Below are positions 34,943 through 44,464 of a DNA stretch of 64,000 nt, piece by piece. The notes under the pieces are model-generated. The model made no database searches. It worked only from the letters and a program-made list of their open reading frames with translations, and had not been told where the DNA came from. Location of the stretch: positions 43,859 through 107,858 of the forward strand of contig CANQMO010000005.1 in the NCBI GenBank assembly GCA_947624985.1. The letters are read 5' to 3'. Position 1 is the first letter of the stretch. Every line of letters begins with the position of its first letter. The DNA is from an uncultured Oscillospiraceae bacterium (GTDB lineage: Bacteria > Bacillota > Clostridia > Oscillospirales > Oscillospiraceae). Position numbers and translations under genes: made by a program.

Positions 34943-36508
34943 ATGAGTGAGAACGGTACCAATGTGAATGTGGAAAAGATCATGCAGGAGATCCGGGAGA
35001 ATGCCCAAAAAAATGGCGGAGACGGCCAGCCGGTCGGCCCGGCGAGCCTGCCTGTCGGCGCGACCGGCAGGCGCGGCGCGCCTCGGGAGTTGACGAAGGC
35101 CGTGCAGTATATAAACGCAAACTATGATATCCCGTATTATTGGGATATGGGTCCGCGCGGGCTGAAAACTGCTCTGAAACGCCTGGTGCGCAAGGTGATG
35201 AAGTGCCTTATCCCGCCCATTATGGCCCGTCAGAATGAGATGAACGCCAACTTTGTCCGCTGTATTAATTCTCTCTCCAATATGGCGGTCAATGCGAATG
35301 ATCAGCTTGACGGCGTGAGAGATGACCGGAGGAAGCTGGAAATACTGACCAAAAAAATGGAGGCACTGGTCGTGGCGACCGATGCGCTCGCCGCGTCTGT
35401 CAATGGACTGGACCGGGATATGGAGTGCCTCAAAAAGATCGACAATTCCGTATTCCTTCATGGGGATCATCATCAGTATGAGCGGTATTCCCAGGCCGGT
35501 GAGGACAGCATTGTGGCCTTTATCTTCAACATAATGGGGTATCAGCCGAACCACGTATCCTATCTGGACCTTGGCGCCAACCACGCGCGGGATATGAGCA
35601 ACACCTATTACTTCTATCAGCACGGGGCTTCCGGTGTTCTGGTGGAGGCGAACCCGAATCTCATTCCGGAACTGAAACTGATCCGTTCCAGGGATACCGT
35701 TCTAAACTGCTGCATTTCAGATCATGATGGCGATGAAGTAACGTTTTATATATCCGGAAGGGACGGTCTGTCGTCTATGGACAAGAACGCCGTTGATCAT
35801 GCGGCCGGCATTGATAAAACGAATGCGCTTGCCGGGACGGCCACTGTCAAGACTATGACGGTCAAGGCCATATTGGAGCAGTATTTCACCTGCGCTCCGC
35901 TTCTGCTCAACATTGATGTTGAAGGCTGTGAGATGGATGTTCTCCGGGCGATCGATTTTTCCGAGTGCCGTCCGCTCGTTATCATTGCTGAGATGATCCC
36001 TTATGAGCTGGGGATCGTCCTGGAGAAAAAGAACGTTGAAATAGCCACGTTCCTCCAGAGCAAGGGATATGTGGAATACGCGTTTACCGGCATCAATTCG
36101 ATTTTTGTCGACAGGGAAGTGATCGCTAAATTGAACCATAGAGGCGATCCGAAACGATCTGACGCTGTTGACGGTCTGTTTGGCATGCGCATGAATGAAT
36201 TGGCGGGGCGCGGGCCCCAGGGTATATGCATGCAGCCCGGCGGGATGGTATACGGCCCGTATATTTCCTGTGAGCCCGGAGAATATGTTCTCTCGGCCGA
36301 GGTCATCATCAAGGATCTGCGGACGCCTGTCTATCTGACGGTGACGGCCGAAAACGGTACGGAAGAGCTGATTAAACGGCAGTTGAAGACCGGGAAGAAC
36401 CATATGCTGTTTCGTTTGAACGAAGGAAAAGAGAATGTTGAGTTTATCGTGCGCAACGAAACGGGCGACGATCTTTATGTGACGGGCCTGGACCTGAAAA
36501 AAAACTGA
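34943..36508 (+). CDS. FkbM family methyltransferase with long N- and C-terminal extensions
   Basis: A 521-residue protein. The core (about residues 180-370) is an FkbM-type SAM methyltransferase: YERYSQAGEDSIVAFIF, the SAM loop VSYLDLGANHARD, VLVEANPNLIPELKLI and LLNIDVEGCEMDVLRAIDF. The N-terminus NVEKIMQEIRENA resembles a short helix found at the start of several polysaccharide-assembly enzymes, followed by a coiled stretch. The C-terminal 120 residues look beta-rich and could bind carbohydrate. It probably O-methylates a sugar, perhaps as a chain cap. Its DNA is visibly AT-richer than its neighbours, suggesting transfer. Confidence 0.85.
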   Translation: MSENGTNVNVEKIMQEIRENAQKNGGDGQPVGPASLPVGATGRRGAPRELTKAVQYINANYDIPYYWDMGPRGLKTALKRLVRKVMKCLIPPIMARQNEMNANFVRCINSLSNMAVNANDQLDGVRDDRRKLEILTKKMEALVVATDALAASVNGLDRDMECLKKIDNSVFLHGDHHQYERYSQAGEDSIVAFIFNIMGYQPNHVSYLDLGANHARDMSNTYYFYQHGASGVLVEANPNLIPELKLIRSRDTVLNCCISDHDGDEVTFYISGRDGLSSMDKNAVDHAAGIDKTNALAGTATVKTMTVKAILEQYFTCAPLLLNIDVEGCEMDVLRAIDFSECRPLVIIAEMIPYELGIVLEKKNVEIATFLQSKGYVEYAFTGINSIFVDREVIAKLNHRGDPKRSDAVDGLFGMRMNELAGRGPQGICMQPGGMVYGPYISCEPGEYVLSAEVIIKDLRTPVYLTVTAENGTEELIKRQLKTGKNHMLFRLNEGKENVEFIVRNETGDDLYVTGLDLKKN

Positions 36509-36524
36509 CATACGGGAGCGACGA

Positions 36525-39500
36525 ATGAATATTCTCATCGACGGACAGACCCTCCAGACACCGGAGGTGGACCGGGGGATCGGGGTATATTTTAAAAATG
36601 TCCTGAACAATATGGTCAAGCGCTCCTATGTCCACAACTGGTATATCACCGTTTCCGACAAGGCTTGTTTGCAGGCGCTGGATCCGTGGGTGGCCCAGCG
36701 GCTGCACCCGGTCGTGGACCCGGCATTCGCGCCCGGTACGGACTATGGCCGGACAGATGAATACACCGCGGCGATGGAGCGAGTCGTGGCCCGGAAGGAT
36801 ATCCATATCTTCTGGTGCCCGAATCCGCTGATGGTCAACGTCCTTTTTTTGAATAGGGCCCTAAACTGCCGGATATTTGCCACGCTCTATGATCTTATCC
36901 CGGCTATCATGCCTGTCCCGGAGTGGAGCGAGGCGGTCCGCGCGGAGTATCAGCGGCGGCTGGACTATCTGCGGGTCACGGATATGGAGCTTTTGTGTAT
37001 CTCCGAGGCGACAAAGGCGGACTTTGAAAACCATATTCGTCCTCGTGACGGGCTCCATGTGACGCTTCTGGCGGCCGATGAAAACAAGTTTTACCGCCCC
37101 CGGACGACGGCGGGCGTTCAGAAAAAGCCCCGTATCGTCTTTACCGGCGGATTCGACTACCGCAAGAATATGAACGGCGCGCTACAGGCTTTTGCCAGAG
37201 CCTGCAAAAAGGATCGGGGAGACCGCCTCGTTCAGAACGCGGAGTTTTATCTGGTGTGCAGCGCCGGGGAAGAGAAGAAAAAAGAATTCTATAAATACGC
37301 GAAAAAGCTGAAGATCGGCGGGCGCGTCCATCTGACGGGATTCATCCCGGATGAGGAGCTCGCGGCGCTTTACCAGACGTGCGACGTGTTCTTTTTTCCG
37401 TCTCTGTACGAGGGCTTTGGTCTTCCCATCCTGGAGGCGATGCTTGGCGGCGCCTATGTGCTGAGCGCGAACAATTCATCGCTGCCGGAGATCTGCGGAG
37501 AGCATGCGCTGCTGTGCGACGCCAACGATGTGAACGACATGGCGGACAAGCTGGCCCAGGCGCTCAGGGCGGCGGAGCAGGAGAGCGTGGCGGAGAAAAA
37601 CGCCAGGCAGGAGTATGCCCGGCGTTTTTCCTGGGACAGGACGGCGGCAGAGACGCTGGCGCTGTTTACGGAGGACCACAAAAAGCGGGAGAAGAGAAAG
37701 ATCGCTCTCGCCACGCCGTGGCCCACACAAAAGACGGGGATCGCCAATTTTGTTTATAAAATGATCCCGTATCTTGTGAGATACTTCGATGTCGATATTT
37801 TTGTGGATGAACAGGCGCCGGCGACGGAGGAGGGCCTGCTCCCATACGATCAGGGAGAGATGTTTCCCCTCGATTCCCTTGAGGCGCGGTATCATAACTA
37901 CGATAAGGTGATCTATGAGTTCGGCAACAGCAGCGATTTCCACACCGAAATTTACCGGAAGCTCAAAGAGCTTGGCGGTATCGCCGAGATACATGACCAC
38001 ATCCTCCATCCTTTTTTGTACCGTTCTTTTTTCCTGACGCAGGACTATGAGACGTATAGAGAGGCCCTGACCGACGGCTACGGTCATGAGGGCGAGGCCC
38101 ATTATCAGGACGTGCTGAATAAGGTGACCGCCCCCGATATCGAAAAATACCCCATGTGCCACAGCGTGGCGAATATCAGCGAGGCGGCGATCGTCCACAA
38201 CCACTGGTCCTATGACCAGATAAACGACACAGCTGTGCGCATTATCCCGCATGCCGCCTTTGATAAGGAGGTCATGGCAGAGGATGTCAAACAGCAGCGT
38301 TTGAGCCATTTGAAGGACCTGATCTCTTATAACGGAGAGGTCATCATCGGCTTTCTGGGTTTCGTCAACCCGAATAAGAGACCGATGGTCCTGCTGTCGG
38401 CCGTCAAAAAGCTGCTGATGGAGGGGTATAAGGTAAAGCTCGTATTCTGGGGCAACTGTGATCTTATCGAGCTCGAAGAGGCGATCATTGAACAGGATAT
38501 GAGCGATTCGGTCTTTATATCCGGTTATCTGGACAAAGCCTCTTACGAGGCGGCGCTTGAGATGTCGGATATCATAGTCAATCTGCGCTATCCCTCTATG
38601 GGCGAATCGTCGGGCACGCTTTGCGAGGCGTTCAAATACGGCAAGCCGGTCATCGTAAGCGATGTGAACCAGTACCGGGAGTACCCGGACAGCGTGTGCT
38701 GGAAGGTGCCGGTAGACAAGTATGAGGCCGACATGCTTGCCGCTATGCTCCGGTATCTGGTAGACGATCCGGCGGTGCGTGACACGCTGGGCGGCAACGC
38801 GAAGGCGTATGCCGAGAGCGTTCTCGCGCCGGACGAGATCGCAAAAATGTACTGGGACGTGGTGGATGATGCCATCCGCGCCGATCAGGAGCGAAAAGCG
38901 GATCTGGCGGAGAAGCCCCTGGCGCTGGTCATCCCCTGGTACGGCAGCGATATCCGGGGCGGCGCGGAGATGGAGTGCCGGTACCTTGCCCACAGTCTGC
39001 AAAACGCCGGTCAGACGGTGGAGGTGTTCACCACCTGTGTGAAGGACGCCGCCAGTGATCGGGGCAGGAACACGCTGCGGCCCGGAAAGCATATCGAAGA
39101 GGGGATCGTCGTGCGCCGCTTCCTCGTCCGTGAGGATCGGGATGTGGACCGGTACAATGTCTCCAACCTGCGAATATTCAATAACGAGCCGTTTACTGTT
39201 GAGGACGAGAAGACCTATTTCCGCGAGGACATCAACAGCGACGACATGTACCGCTATATACGCCGAAACGCGGATGGCTACAGGGCGTTCCTGTTTTTGC
39301 CGTATATGTACGGCGTGACGTACAACGGCCCCGCCTACTGCCGGGGCAAGAGTATCATGACTCCCTGCCTGCATGACGAGAGCTATGCCTACATGCAGGT
39401 GCTGCAAAAGTCCATGAACGCGCTCAAGGGCATGATCTTTAACTCCAGCCCCGAGGACGATCTGGCCCATCGGATATTCGGACTGGATAACGTTAAGACC

Positions 39501-40112
39501 GTTACGCTGGGCGTGAGTCTGGACACGGACTGGTACGCTTCCTGCGACGGAGACAGGTTCCGGGAAAAATACGGGCTCCGGGATGATTTCATCCTCTTTG
39601 CCGGCCGGAAGGACGCCGGAAAGAAGGCGGACGAGCTCATCGAATATTTTATCCGCTACAGAGAGCAGACGCCGGAGTCCACTTTAAAGCTCGTGCTGAT
39701 CGGCGGCGGCAAGCTGCCGGTGGAGGTGCCTGAGGGGTATCAGAACGACGTGATCGATCTTGGGTTCATCCCGGCGGAGGACAAGCATGACGCCTTCGCG
39801 GCGTGCACGGTGTTTTGCAATCCCTCTTATTTTGAGAGCTTTTCCATCGTCATCATGGAGGCGTGGGTTGCAAAACGCCCCGTGATGGTCTCCGCCCACT
39901 GCGCCGTGACGGCCAACTTTGCCAGAGAATCCAACGGCGGGCTGTGGTATGCGGACTACGGCGAGTTCAAAGGGAGCCTTGACTATCTGCTCAGCCACCC
40001 GGCGCAATGTCAGGCTATGGGTGAGAACGGCTTTTCCTATGTTATGGAACACTTCACCCATGAGAAGATCGCCCAGAGCTATCTGAAGTTTATCGAGGAC
40101 TGCGGGCTGTAA
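36525..40112 (+). CDS. Triple-domain glycosyltransferase (three GT4 modules in one chain)
   Basis: A 1195-residue soluble protein made of three consecutive GT-B enzymes. Module 1 (residues 1-390) begins NILIDGQTLQTPEVDRGIGV and has YEGFGLPILEAMLGGAYVLS. Module 2 (about 393-790) begins KIALATPWPTQKTGIANFVY and has MGESSGTLCEAFKYGKPVIV. Module 3 (about 797-1195) begins LALVIPWYGSDIRGGAEMEC and has YFESFSIVIMEAWVAKRPVM. Each keeps the conserved glutamate pair region, so all three may be active. In Gram-negative D-rhamnan and mannan loci three separate or fused GT4s build the repeat; downstream of gmd-rmd this protein is the best candidate backbone polymerase. It is continuous, with no frameshift. 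Confidence 0.88.
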   Translation: MNILIDGQTLQTPEVDRGIGVYFKNVLNNMVKRSYVHNWYITVSDKACLQALDPWVAQRLHPVVDPAFAPGTDYGRTDEYTAAMERVVARKDIHIFWCPNPLMVNVLFLNRALNCRIFATLYDLIPAIMPVPEWSEAVRAEYQRRLDYLRVTDMELLCISEATKADFENHIRPRDGLHVTLLAADENKFYRPRTTAGVQKKPRIVFTGGFDYRKNMNGALQAFARACKKDRGDRLVQNAEFYLVCSAGEEKKKEFYKYAKKLKIGGRVHLTGFIPDEELAALYQTCDVFFFPSLYEGFGLPILEAMLGGAYVLSANNSSLPEICGEHALLCDANDVNDMADKLAQALRAAEQESVAEKNARQEYARRFSWDRTAAETLALFTEDHKKREKRKIALATPWPTQKTGIANFVYKMIPYLVRYFDVDIFVDEQAPATEEGLLPYDQGEMFPLDSLEARYHNYDKVIYEFGNSSDFHTEIYRKLKELGGIAEIHDHILHPFLYRSFFLTQDYETYREALTDGYGHEGEAHYQDVLNKVTAPDIEKYPMCHSVANISEAAIVHNHWSYDQINDTAVRIIPHAAFDKEVMAEDVKQQRLSHLKDLISYNGEVIIGFLGFVNPNKRPMVLLSAVKKLLMEGYKVKLVFWGNCDLIELEEAIIEQDMSDSVFISGYLDKASYEAALEMSDIIVNLRYPSMGESSGTLCEAFKYGKPVIVSDVNQYREYPDSVCWKVPVDKYEADMLAAMLRYLVDDPAVRDTLGGNAKAYAESVLAPDEIAKMYWDVVDDAIRADQERKADLAEKPLALVIPWYGSDIRGGAEMECRYLAHSLQNAGQTVEVFTTCVKDAASDRGRNTLRPGKHIEEGIVVRRFLVREDRDVDRYNVSNLRIFNNEPFTVEDEKTYFREDINSDDMYRYIRRNADGYRAFLFLPYMYGVTYNGPAYCRGKSIMTPCLHDESYAYMQVLQKSMNALKGMIFNSSPEDDLAHRIFGLDNVKTVTLGVSLDTDWYASCDGDRFREKYGLRDDFILFAGRKDAGKKADELIEYFIRYREQTPESTLKLVLIGGGKLPVEVPEGYQNDVIDLGFIPAEDKHDAFAACTVFCNPSYFESFSIVIMEAWVAKRPVMVSAHCAVTANFARESNGGLWYADYGEFKGSLDYLLSHPAQCQAMGENGFSYVMEHFTHEKIAQSYLKFIEDCGL

Positions 40113-40199
40113 GAGCCTGTGTCCGGCAGACGGCCTTTTACCCGGATGGCGCCATGCGCGGAGCGGACGACGACCGGCAGGCGCAAGAAAAGGAGACCC

Positions 40200-42605
40200 A
40201 TGGATAATCCGACCCTTGAAAACAGAAGGCCGTTCCGGAGGCTTTTTCTGGAGCTCGCCGCCGTGCTGGCGCTGACGGCGCTGATAGAGTGGTACTATTT
40301 CGGCTTCTGCAACACCGACCTGGCCGTGCCTAACCGCTATGAGGGAGACGGACTGACGGGCGTTTCCTCCATAAAAAACGCGCTGCACGGCAGTGGAGCG
40401 CTGCTGGGCTGGCCCTATTATCAGGACAGCTACGCGTATTCCGCCAACTACAGCATGCTCAAGACGGTCTTCATCTGGCTGTGCGGACTGTTCTGCGGCA
40501 ACGCGAGCACGGTGTTCGACCTGTATCAGATGGCCATACCCTTTGCCAATGTGGCCGTCTGCTTTCTTGTGCTGCGCTCGCTGAAAATGCGCGGATGGCT
40601 GGCGTATCTGGCTGCCCTTGCCTTCGGCTTTTGCCCGTATGTGCAGCAGCGGTTCATCGGCCATATGGCCCTGGCCTCGGTGGAGTGCATACCGCTGGTG
40701 TTTTTGATGTGCATCTGGTGCATAGAGGACGATTCTTTTAACCGTCCCGGTCGGGGATGGGCGCGCAAAGGGCGCAACTGGCTGGCGTTGCTTTTCGCCT
40801 GGATGATCGCCAACAACGGCATGGTCTACTATCCGTTCTTCTCCTGCTTCATCCTCTGCGTAGTGGCGCTGTGCCTGCTGCTGCGGCGGCGGAACTGGCG
40901 GGCCGTGGTGCCGGCGCTGGTGGTGGTGGCCGAGATCGCCGGCTGGCTGGCCGTCGGCTTTTTGCCGGTCGTGATCGGCATGATAAGAGGATACGGCAAC
41001 GCCGCCGCTGCCGGCGCTGTCCGCACGGCGGAAGGCGCGCTGATCTATGGACTGCGGCTGAGTTCGCTGCTGCTCTCGCCCAATGGATATGGAATACCAA
41101 AGATCGCTTCGTGGTTCGGAAATTATTTCAATTTGTCCGCGCAGCTCGAGGGCCAGAACGTCAATGAGAATGTCTTTGCATATATGGGCATGGCCGCCGT
41201 TGCCGGTTTTTTCCTCCTTCTGGTAAATCTTTTCTTCCGGGAGAAGGACAGCCCCACGGCGCTGGGACGGCGGCTGTGGTACCTCTCCCGCGTCAACATC
41301 GCCATCGTCCTGCTCGGCGTGCAGACGGGTCTCGGCTCCATCATCGGCGCGTTCCTTACCTATATCCGCGCTTACAACCGTATATCGCCGTTTCTTGTGT
41401 TCTGCGGCGTGCTGACGGTGACGCTGCTGGCCGAGGCGCTGCTGCAAAAGCTGTCCGCCCGGCGGAAGGCGGCATACGCGGGGGCGGCGCTGCTGGTAGC
41501 GGGGCTGTTCTGCTACGCGCTCTGGGAGCAGCAGGGATGCTATAATTACCTTACCGAGGAGTATACCCGGGACATCAGCCAGCGTGTGAAAGACGACCAG
41601 GCGTTCGTCGGCCAGATCGAGGCGGCGTCCGGCGAGGACGCGCTGGTCTATCAGCTGCCATACATGCGCTCTTTTGAAAACGGCGCCATTTATGACATAA
41701 ATGACTATGACCATATGCGCGGCGAGGTGAACAGCGACACGCTGCGCTGGAGCTATGGCGCCACGGACGGCACGGAGAACGACCGCTGGTATGCGCGCAC
41801 GAGCCGTCTGGAGCCCAGCGCGCTGGTGGCGGAGCTTTACGACAAGGGCTTTGCGGGGATATGGCTCAATCTGGCCGGCTACGCGCCGGAGGAAAGGGCC
41901 CGGACGGAAGCGGACCTGTGCGCCGCCGCGTTTTGTGACGAGCCGATCCGCTGCGGCGACGGACACACGATCTATATACCGCTGTCCCATTCGCTGGTCT
42001 ATCAGCTCGATCCGGCGACCGGCGGCGTGCGGGGGATAGACTATCAGGCGGACGAGGACGTCGTCCGGGTCGTCGGGGAGGATCTAGCCGGGGACGAGAG
42101 CGCGGTGACCTATTTGCAAAACGCGCTGCAAAGCGAAGGCACGGACGGCCAGAGGCATACCATCGCCCTCCCGGAGGGGTGCGAGCTGCGGTTCGCGACG
42201 CCGGAGGACAGGGGAGAGATGACTGCCGCCGCCACGGTGGTGGAGGAGCATGATTTTTCCCTTTCGCCGGCCGATGATGTTCAGATCGCATCTTTCCCCT
42301 TTGCCATTGAGGGCGACACCTGCTATCGGGTGGATCTGACGCTGGATGAGGACACCGATCTTGACGCGGCGTGCCGCCTGATGGCGGACCTCTACGCGGA
42401 TGGCTATGACCGGCAGGAGCAGCAGGTGGAATACTTCGTGTCGGAAGGAAGATATCAGTATAGCTTTTATATAGATTCCGGCAATATCCCGGCAGGCTCC
42501 ATTGACGGCAACATCAGACTGTTCACCGGCGATCTCACGACGCTTTTGAAGATCGACACGCTGCGCGTGACACAGATGACAGCCGCTTCGCAGCCGGCTG
42601 CCTGA
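40200..42605 (+). CDS. Polytopic membrane glycosyltransferase, GT-C/YfhO-like
   Basis: An 801-residue membrane protein. About a dozen hydrophobic segments fill residues 18 to 470 and a large extracytoplasmic domain occupies 480-801. The first long outer loop contains VPNRYEGDGLTG, an acidic motif in the position where GT-C enzymes hold their catalytic carboxylate. The layout matches GT-C enzymes that take sugars from an undecaprenyl-phosphate carrier outside the cell (YfhO type). With the flippase at 45.8 kb and the GT2 at 51.8 kb it would complete a three-component decoration system. I start at the ATG at 40200 behind AAAAGGAGA. A Wzy-like polymerase role is the alternative. Confidence 0.7.
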   Translation: MDNPTLENRRPFRRLFLELAAVLALTALIEWYYFGFCNTDLAVPNRYEGDGLTGVSSIKNALHGSGALLGWPYYQDSYAYSANYSMLKTVFIWLCGLFCGNASTVFDLYQMAIPFANVAVCFLVLRSLKMRGWLAYLAALAFGFCPYVQQRFIGHMALASVECIPLVFLMCIWCIEDDSFNRPGRGWARKGRNWLALLFAWMIANNGMVYYPFFSCFILCVVALCLLLRRRNWRAVVPALVVVAEIAGWLAVGFLPVVIGMIRGYGNAAAAGAVRTAEGALIYGLRLSSLLLSPNGYGIPKIASWFGNYFNLSAQLEGQNVNENVFAYMGMAAVAGFFLLLVNLFFREKDSPTALGRRLWYLSRVNIAIVLLGVQTGLGSIIGAFLTYIRAYNRISPFLVFCGVLTVTLLAEALLQKLSARRKAAYAGAALLVAGLFCYALWEQQGCYNYLTEEYTRDISQRVKDDQAFVGQIEAASGEDALVYQLPYMRSFENGAIYDINDYDHMRGEVNSDTLRWSYGATDGTENDRWYARTSRLEPSALVAELYDKGFAGIWLNLAGYAPEERARTEADLCAAAFCDEPIRCGDGHTIYIPLSHSLVYQLDPATGGVRGIDYQADEDVVRVVGEDLAGDESAVTYLQNALQSEGTDGQRHTIALPEGCELRFATPEDRGEMTAAATVVEEHDFSLSPADDVQIASFPFAIEGDTCYRVDLTLDEDTDLDAACRLMADLYADGYDRQEQQVEYFVSEGRYQYSFYIDSGNIPAGSIDGNIRLFTGDLTTLLKIDTLRVTQMTAASQPAA

Positions 42606-42624
42606 GGCGTAAGGAGGGAAGAGC

Positions 42625-43404
42625 ATGAAAGTCGTATTGCTGGCCGGCGGCTATGGCACCCGTATCAGCGAGGAGTCGCAGTTCAAACCGAAGCCCATGA
42701 TCGAGATCGGCGGCATGCCCATACTCTGGCATATCATGAAGGGCTATTCCCACTATGGTTTCAATGATTTCATCATCTGCGCGGGTTATAAGCAGCAGGT
42801 GGTCAAGGAGTGGTTCGCCGACTACTTCCTCAACACCAGCGACGTGACCTTCGACTTTACCCGGGGCGGAGAGATGATCGTGCACAGCCAGCATGTGGAG
42901 CCCTGGCGGGTGACGGTGGTCGATACGGGTCTTGACACCATGACCGGCGGGCGTATCCGGCGGGTGCGGCCTTATATCGGCGAAGAGACCTTCATGATGA
43001 CCTATGGCGACGGGGTGTGCGACGTGGACGTTTCGGAGCTATTACGCTTCCACCGGTCCCACGGCCATATCGCCACGCTGACGGCGGTCATCCGGGAGCA
43101 GGAAAAGGGCGTCCTGGATATCGGCGGCGACAACGCCGTGCACTCCTTCCGGGAAAAGAGCGCGGGCGACGGCGCGCCGATCAACGCGGGATTCATGGTG
43201 TTGGAGCCCTCCGTCTTTGACTACATCGACGGGGACGACACGGTGTTTGAACGCGAGACGCTCACAGAACTGGCGGAGCAGGGGGAGCTCATGAGCTATA
43301 TGCACCGGGGCTACTGGCAGTGCATGGATACGGCCCGGGAGCGGGAGACGCTGGAAAAGCTCTGGAACGGCGGGAAAGCCCCCTGGAAGGTGTGGACAGA
43401 CTGA
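42625..43404 (+). CDS. rfbF: Glucose-1-phosphate cytidylyltransferase
   Basis: A 259-residue nucleotidyltransferase that makes CDP-glucose, the first step to CDP-3,6-dideoxyhexoses. It has the signature LLAGGYGTRISEESQFKPKP, MIEIGGMPILWHIMK, TYGDGVCDVD and the ending HRGYWQCMDTARERETLEKL, all highly conserved in RfbF. The AAGGAGGGAAG ribosome site is excellent. The stop shares one base with the start of rfbG. Confidence 0.96.
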   Translation: MKVVLLAGGYGTRISEESQFKPKPMIEIGGMPILWHIMKGYSHYGFNDFIICAGYKQQVVKEWFADYFLNTSDVTFDFTRGGEMIVHSQHVEPWRVTVVDTGLDTMTGGRIRRVRPYIGEETFMMTYGDGVCDVDVSELLRFHRSHGHIATLTAVIREQEKGVLDIGGDNAVHSFREKSAGDGAPINAGFMVLEPSVFDYIDGDDTVFERETLTELAEQGELMSYMHRGYWQCMDTARERETLEKLWNGGKAPWKVWTD

Positions 43405-44462
43405 TGGAGTTCGATCTGGATTTTTACCGCGGCAGGCGCGTGCTGCTGACGGGGCACACCGGCTTCAAAGGCGCCTGGATGAGCCGTATGCTGACCGGCG
43501 CCGGAGCGGCGCTTACCGGCTATTCCCTGGGCTCGGAAAAGGACCCCAGCCTCTTTGCGCTGGCGGGACTGGAAGGGAAACTGCGCCATGTGACCGGCGA
43601 CGTGCGCGATCTGGACCATCTGAAACAGGTGTTCGACGAGACACAGCCGGAGATCGTGATCCATATGGCGGCCCAGCCCATCGTCCGGGACAGCTACGCC
43701 CGGCCGGTATACACCTATGAGACGAATGTGATGGGCACGGTGAACGTGCTGGAGTGTGTGCGGCTGAGCCCCTGCGTCAGGAGCTTTCTGAACGTGACCA
43801 CGGACAAGGTGTACCTGAACACCGAGCGGATGCAGGGCTACCGGGAGGACGAGCCGCTGGACGGCTATGACCCCTATTCCAATTCCAAAAGCTGCTCGGA
43901 GCTTGTCACCCACAGCTACTACAACAGCTTTTTCCGGGACCGGAACGTGGCCGTCTCCACGGCCCGGGCCGGGAACGTGATCGGCGGCGGGGATTTTGCC
44001 CATGACCGGATCATACCGGACTGCGTCCGCGCCGCGATGGCCGGAAAACCTCTGGTGATACGCAATCCCCGTTCGACCCGGCCTTTCCAGCATGTGCTGG
44101 AGCCGGTGACGGCCTATCTGATGATCGCCGCCCGGCAGTATGAGGACCGCTCGCTGGCGGGCTGGTACAACGTAGGGCCGGACGAGCGCGATGTGGTGAC
44201 CACTCAGCGGCTGGTGGACCTGTTTTCCGAGAAATGGGGAGGATTGGCAAGCGAATACGGGGCGGAGGCCAACGCCCCCCATGAGGCCGGGCTCCTACAG
44301 CTGGACTGCGGCAAGATCAGGCGGGTATTCGGCTGGCGGCCCCGCTGGCATATCGAGGACGCCGTGGAAAAGACGGTGGAGTGGACGAAGGTGTGGCTCT
44401 CCGGCGGGGACGTGCCGGCGGAGATGGACCGGCAGATCAAAGCATATTTGGAGGATGAGTGA
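43404..44462 (+). CDS. rfbG: CDP-glucose 4,6-dehydratase
   Basis: A 352-residue short-chain dehydratase producing CDP-4-keto-6-deoxyglucose. It shows LLTGHTGFKGAWMSRML for NAD binding, the TTDKVY catalytic Thr-Asp region, and DPYSNSKSCSEL with YxxxK; the GHTGFKGAW form is specific to this enzyme. I start at the ATG at 43404, overlapping the rfbF stop by one base (TGATG); the upstream open frame lies within rfbF. Confidence 0.95.
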   Translation: MEFDLDFYRGRRVLLTGHTGFKGAWMSRMLTGAGAALTGYSLGSEKDPSLFALAGLEGKLRHVTGDVRDLDHLKQVFDETQPEIVIHMAAQPIVRDSYARPVYTYETNVMGTVNVLECVRLSPCVRSFLNVTTDKVYLNTERMQGYREDEPLDGYDPYSNSKSCSELVTHSYYNSFFRDRNVAVSTARAGNVIGGGDFAHDRIIPDCVRAAMAGKPLVIRNPRSTRPFQHVLEPVTAYLMIAARQYEDRSLAGWYNVGPDERDVVTTQRLVDLFSEKWGGLASEYGAEANAPHEAGLLQLDCGKIRRVFGWRPRWHIEDAVEKTVEWTKVWLSGGDVPAEMDRQIKAYLEDE

Positions 44463-44464
44463 GT

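Noticed and set aside
36525..40112. Sequencing-error fusion of three glycosyltransferase genes
   Set aside because: The frame is continuous over 3.6 kb. No ribosome site or start codon context marks module boundaries, and the linkers are short and plausible.
39684..41990. A 768-codon open frame on the minus strand, and similar long antisense frames at 37476-39470, 2541-3788 and 18566-20170
   Set aside because: They lie opposite well-supported genes with clear motifs. Their translations are rich in Arg, His and Gln without domain motifs, as expected for antisense frames in GC-rich DNA.
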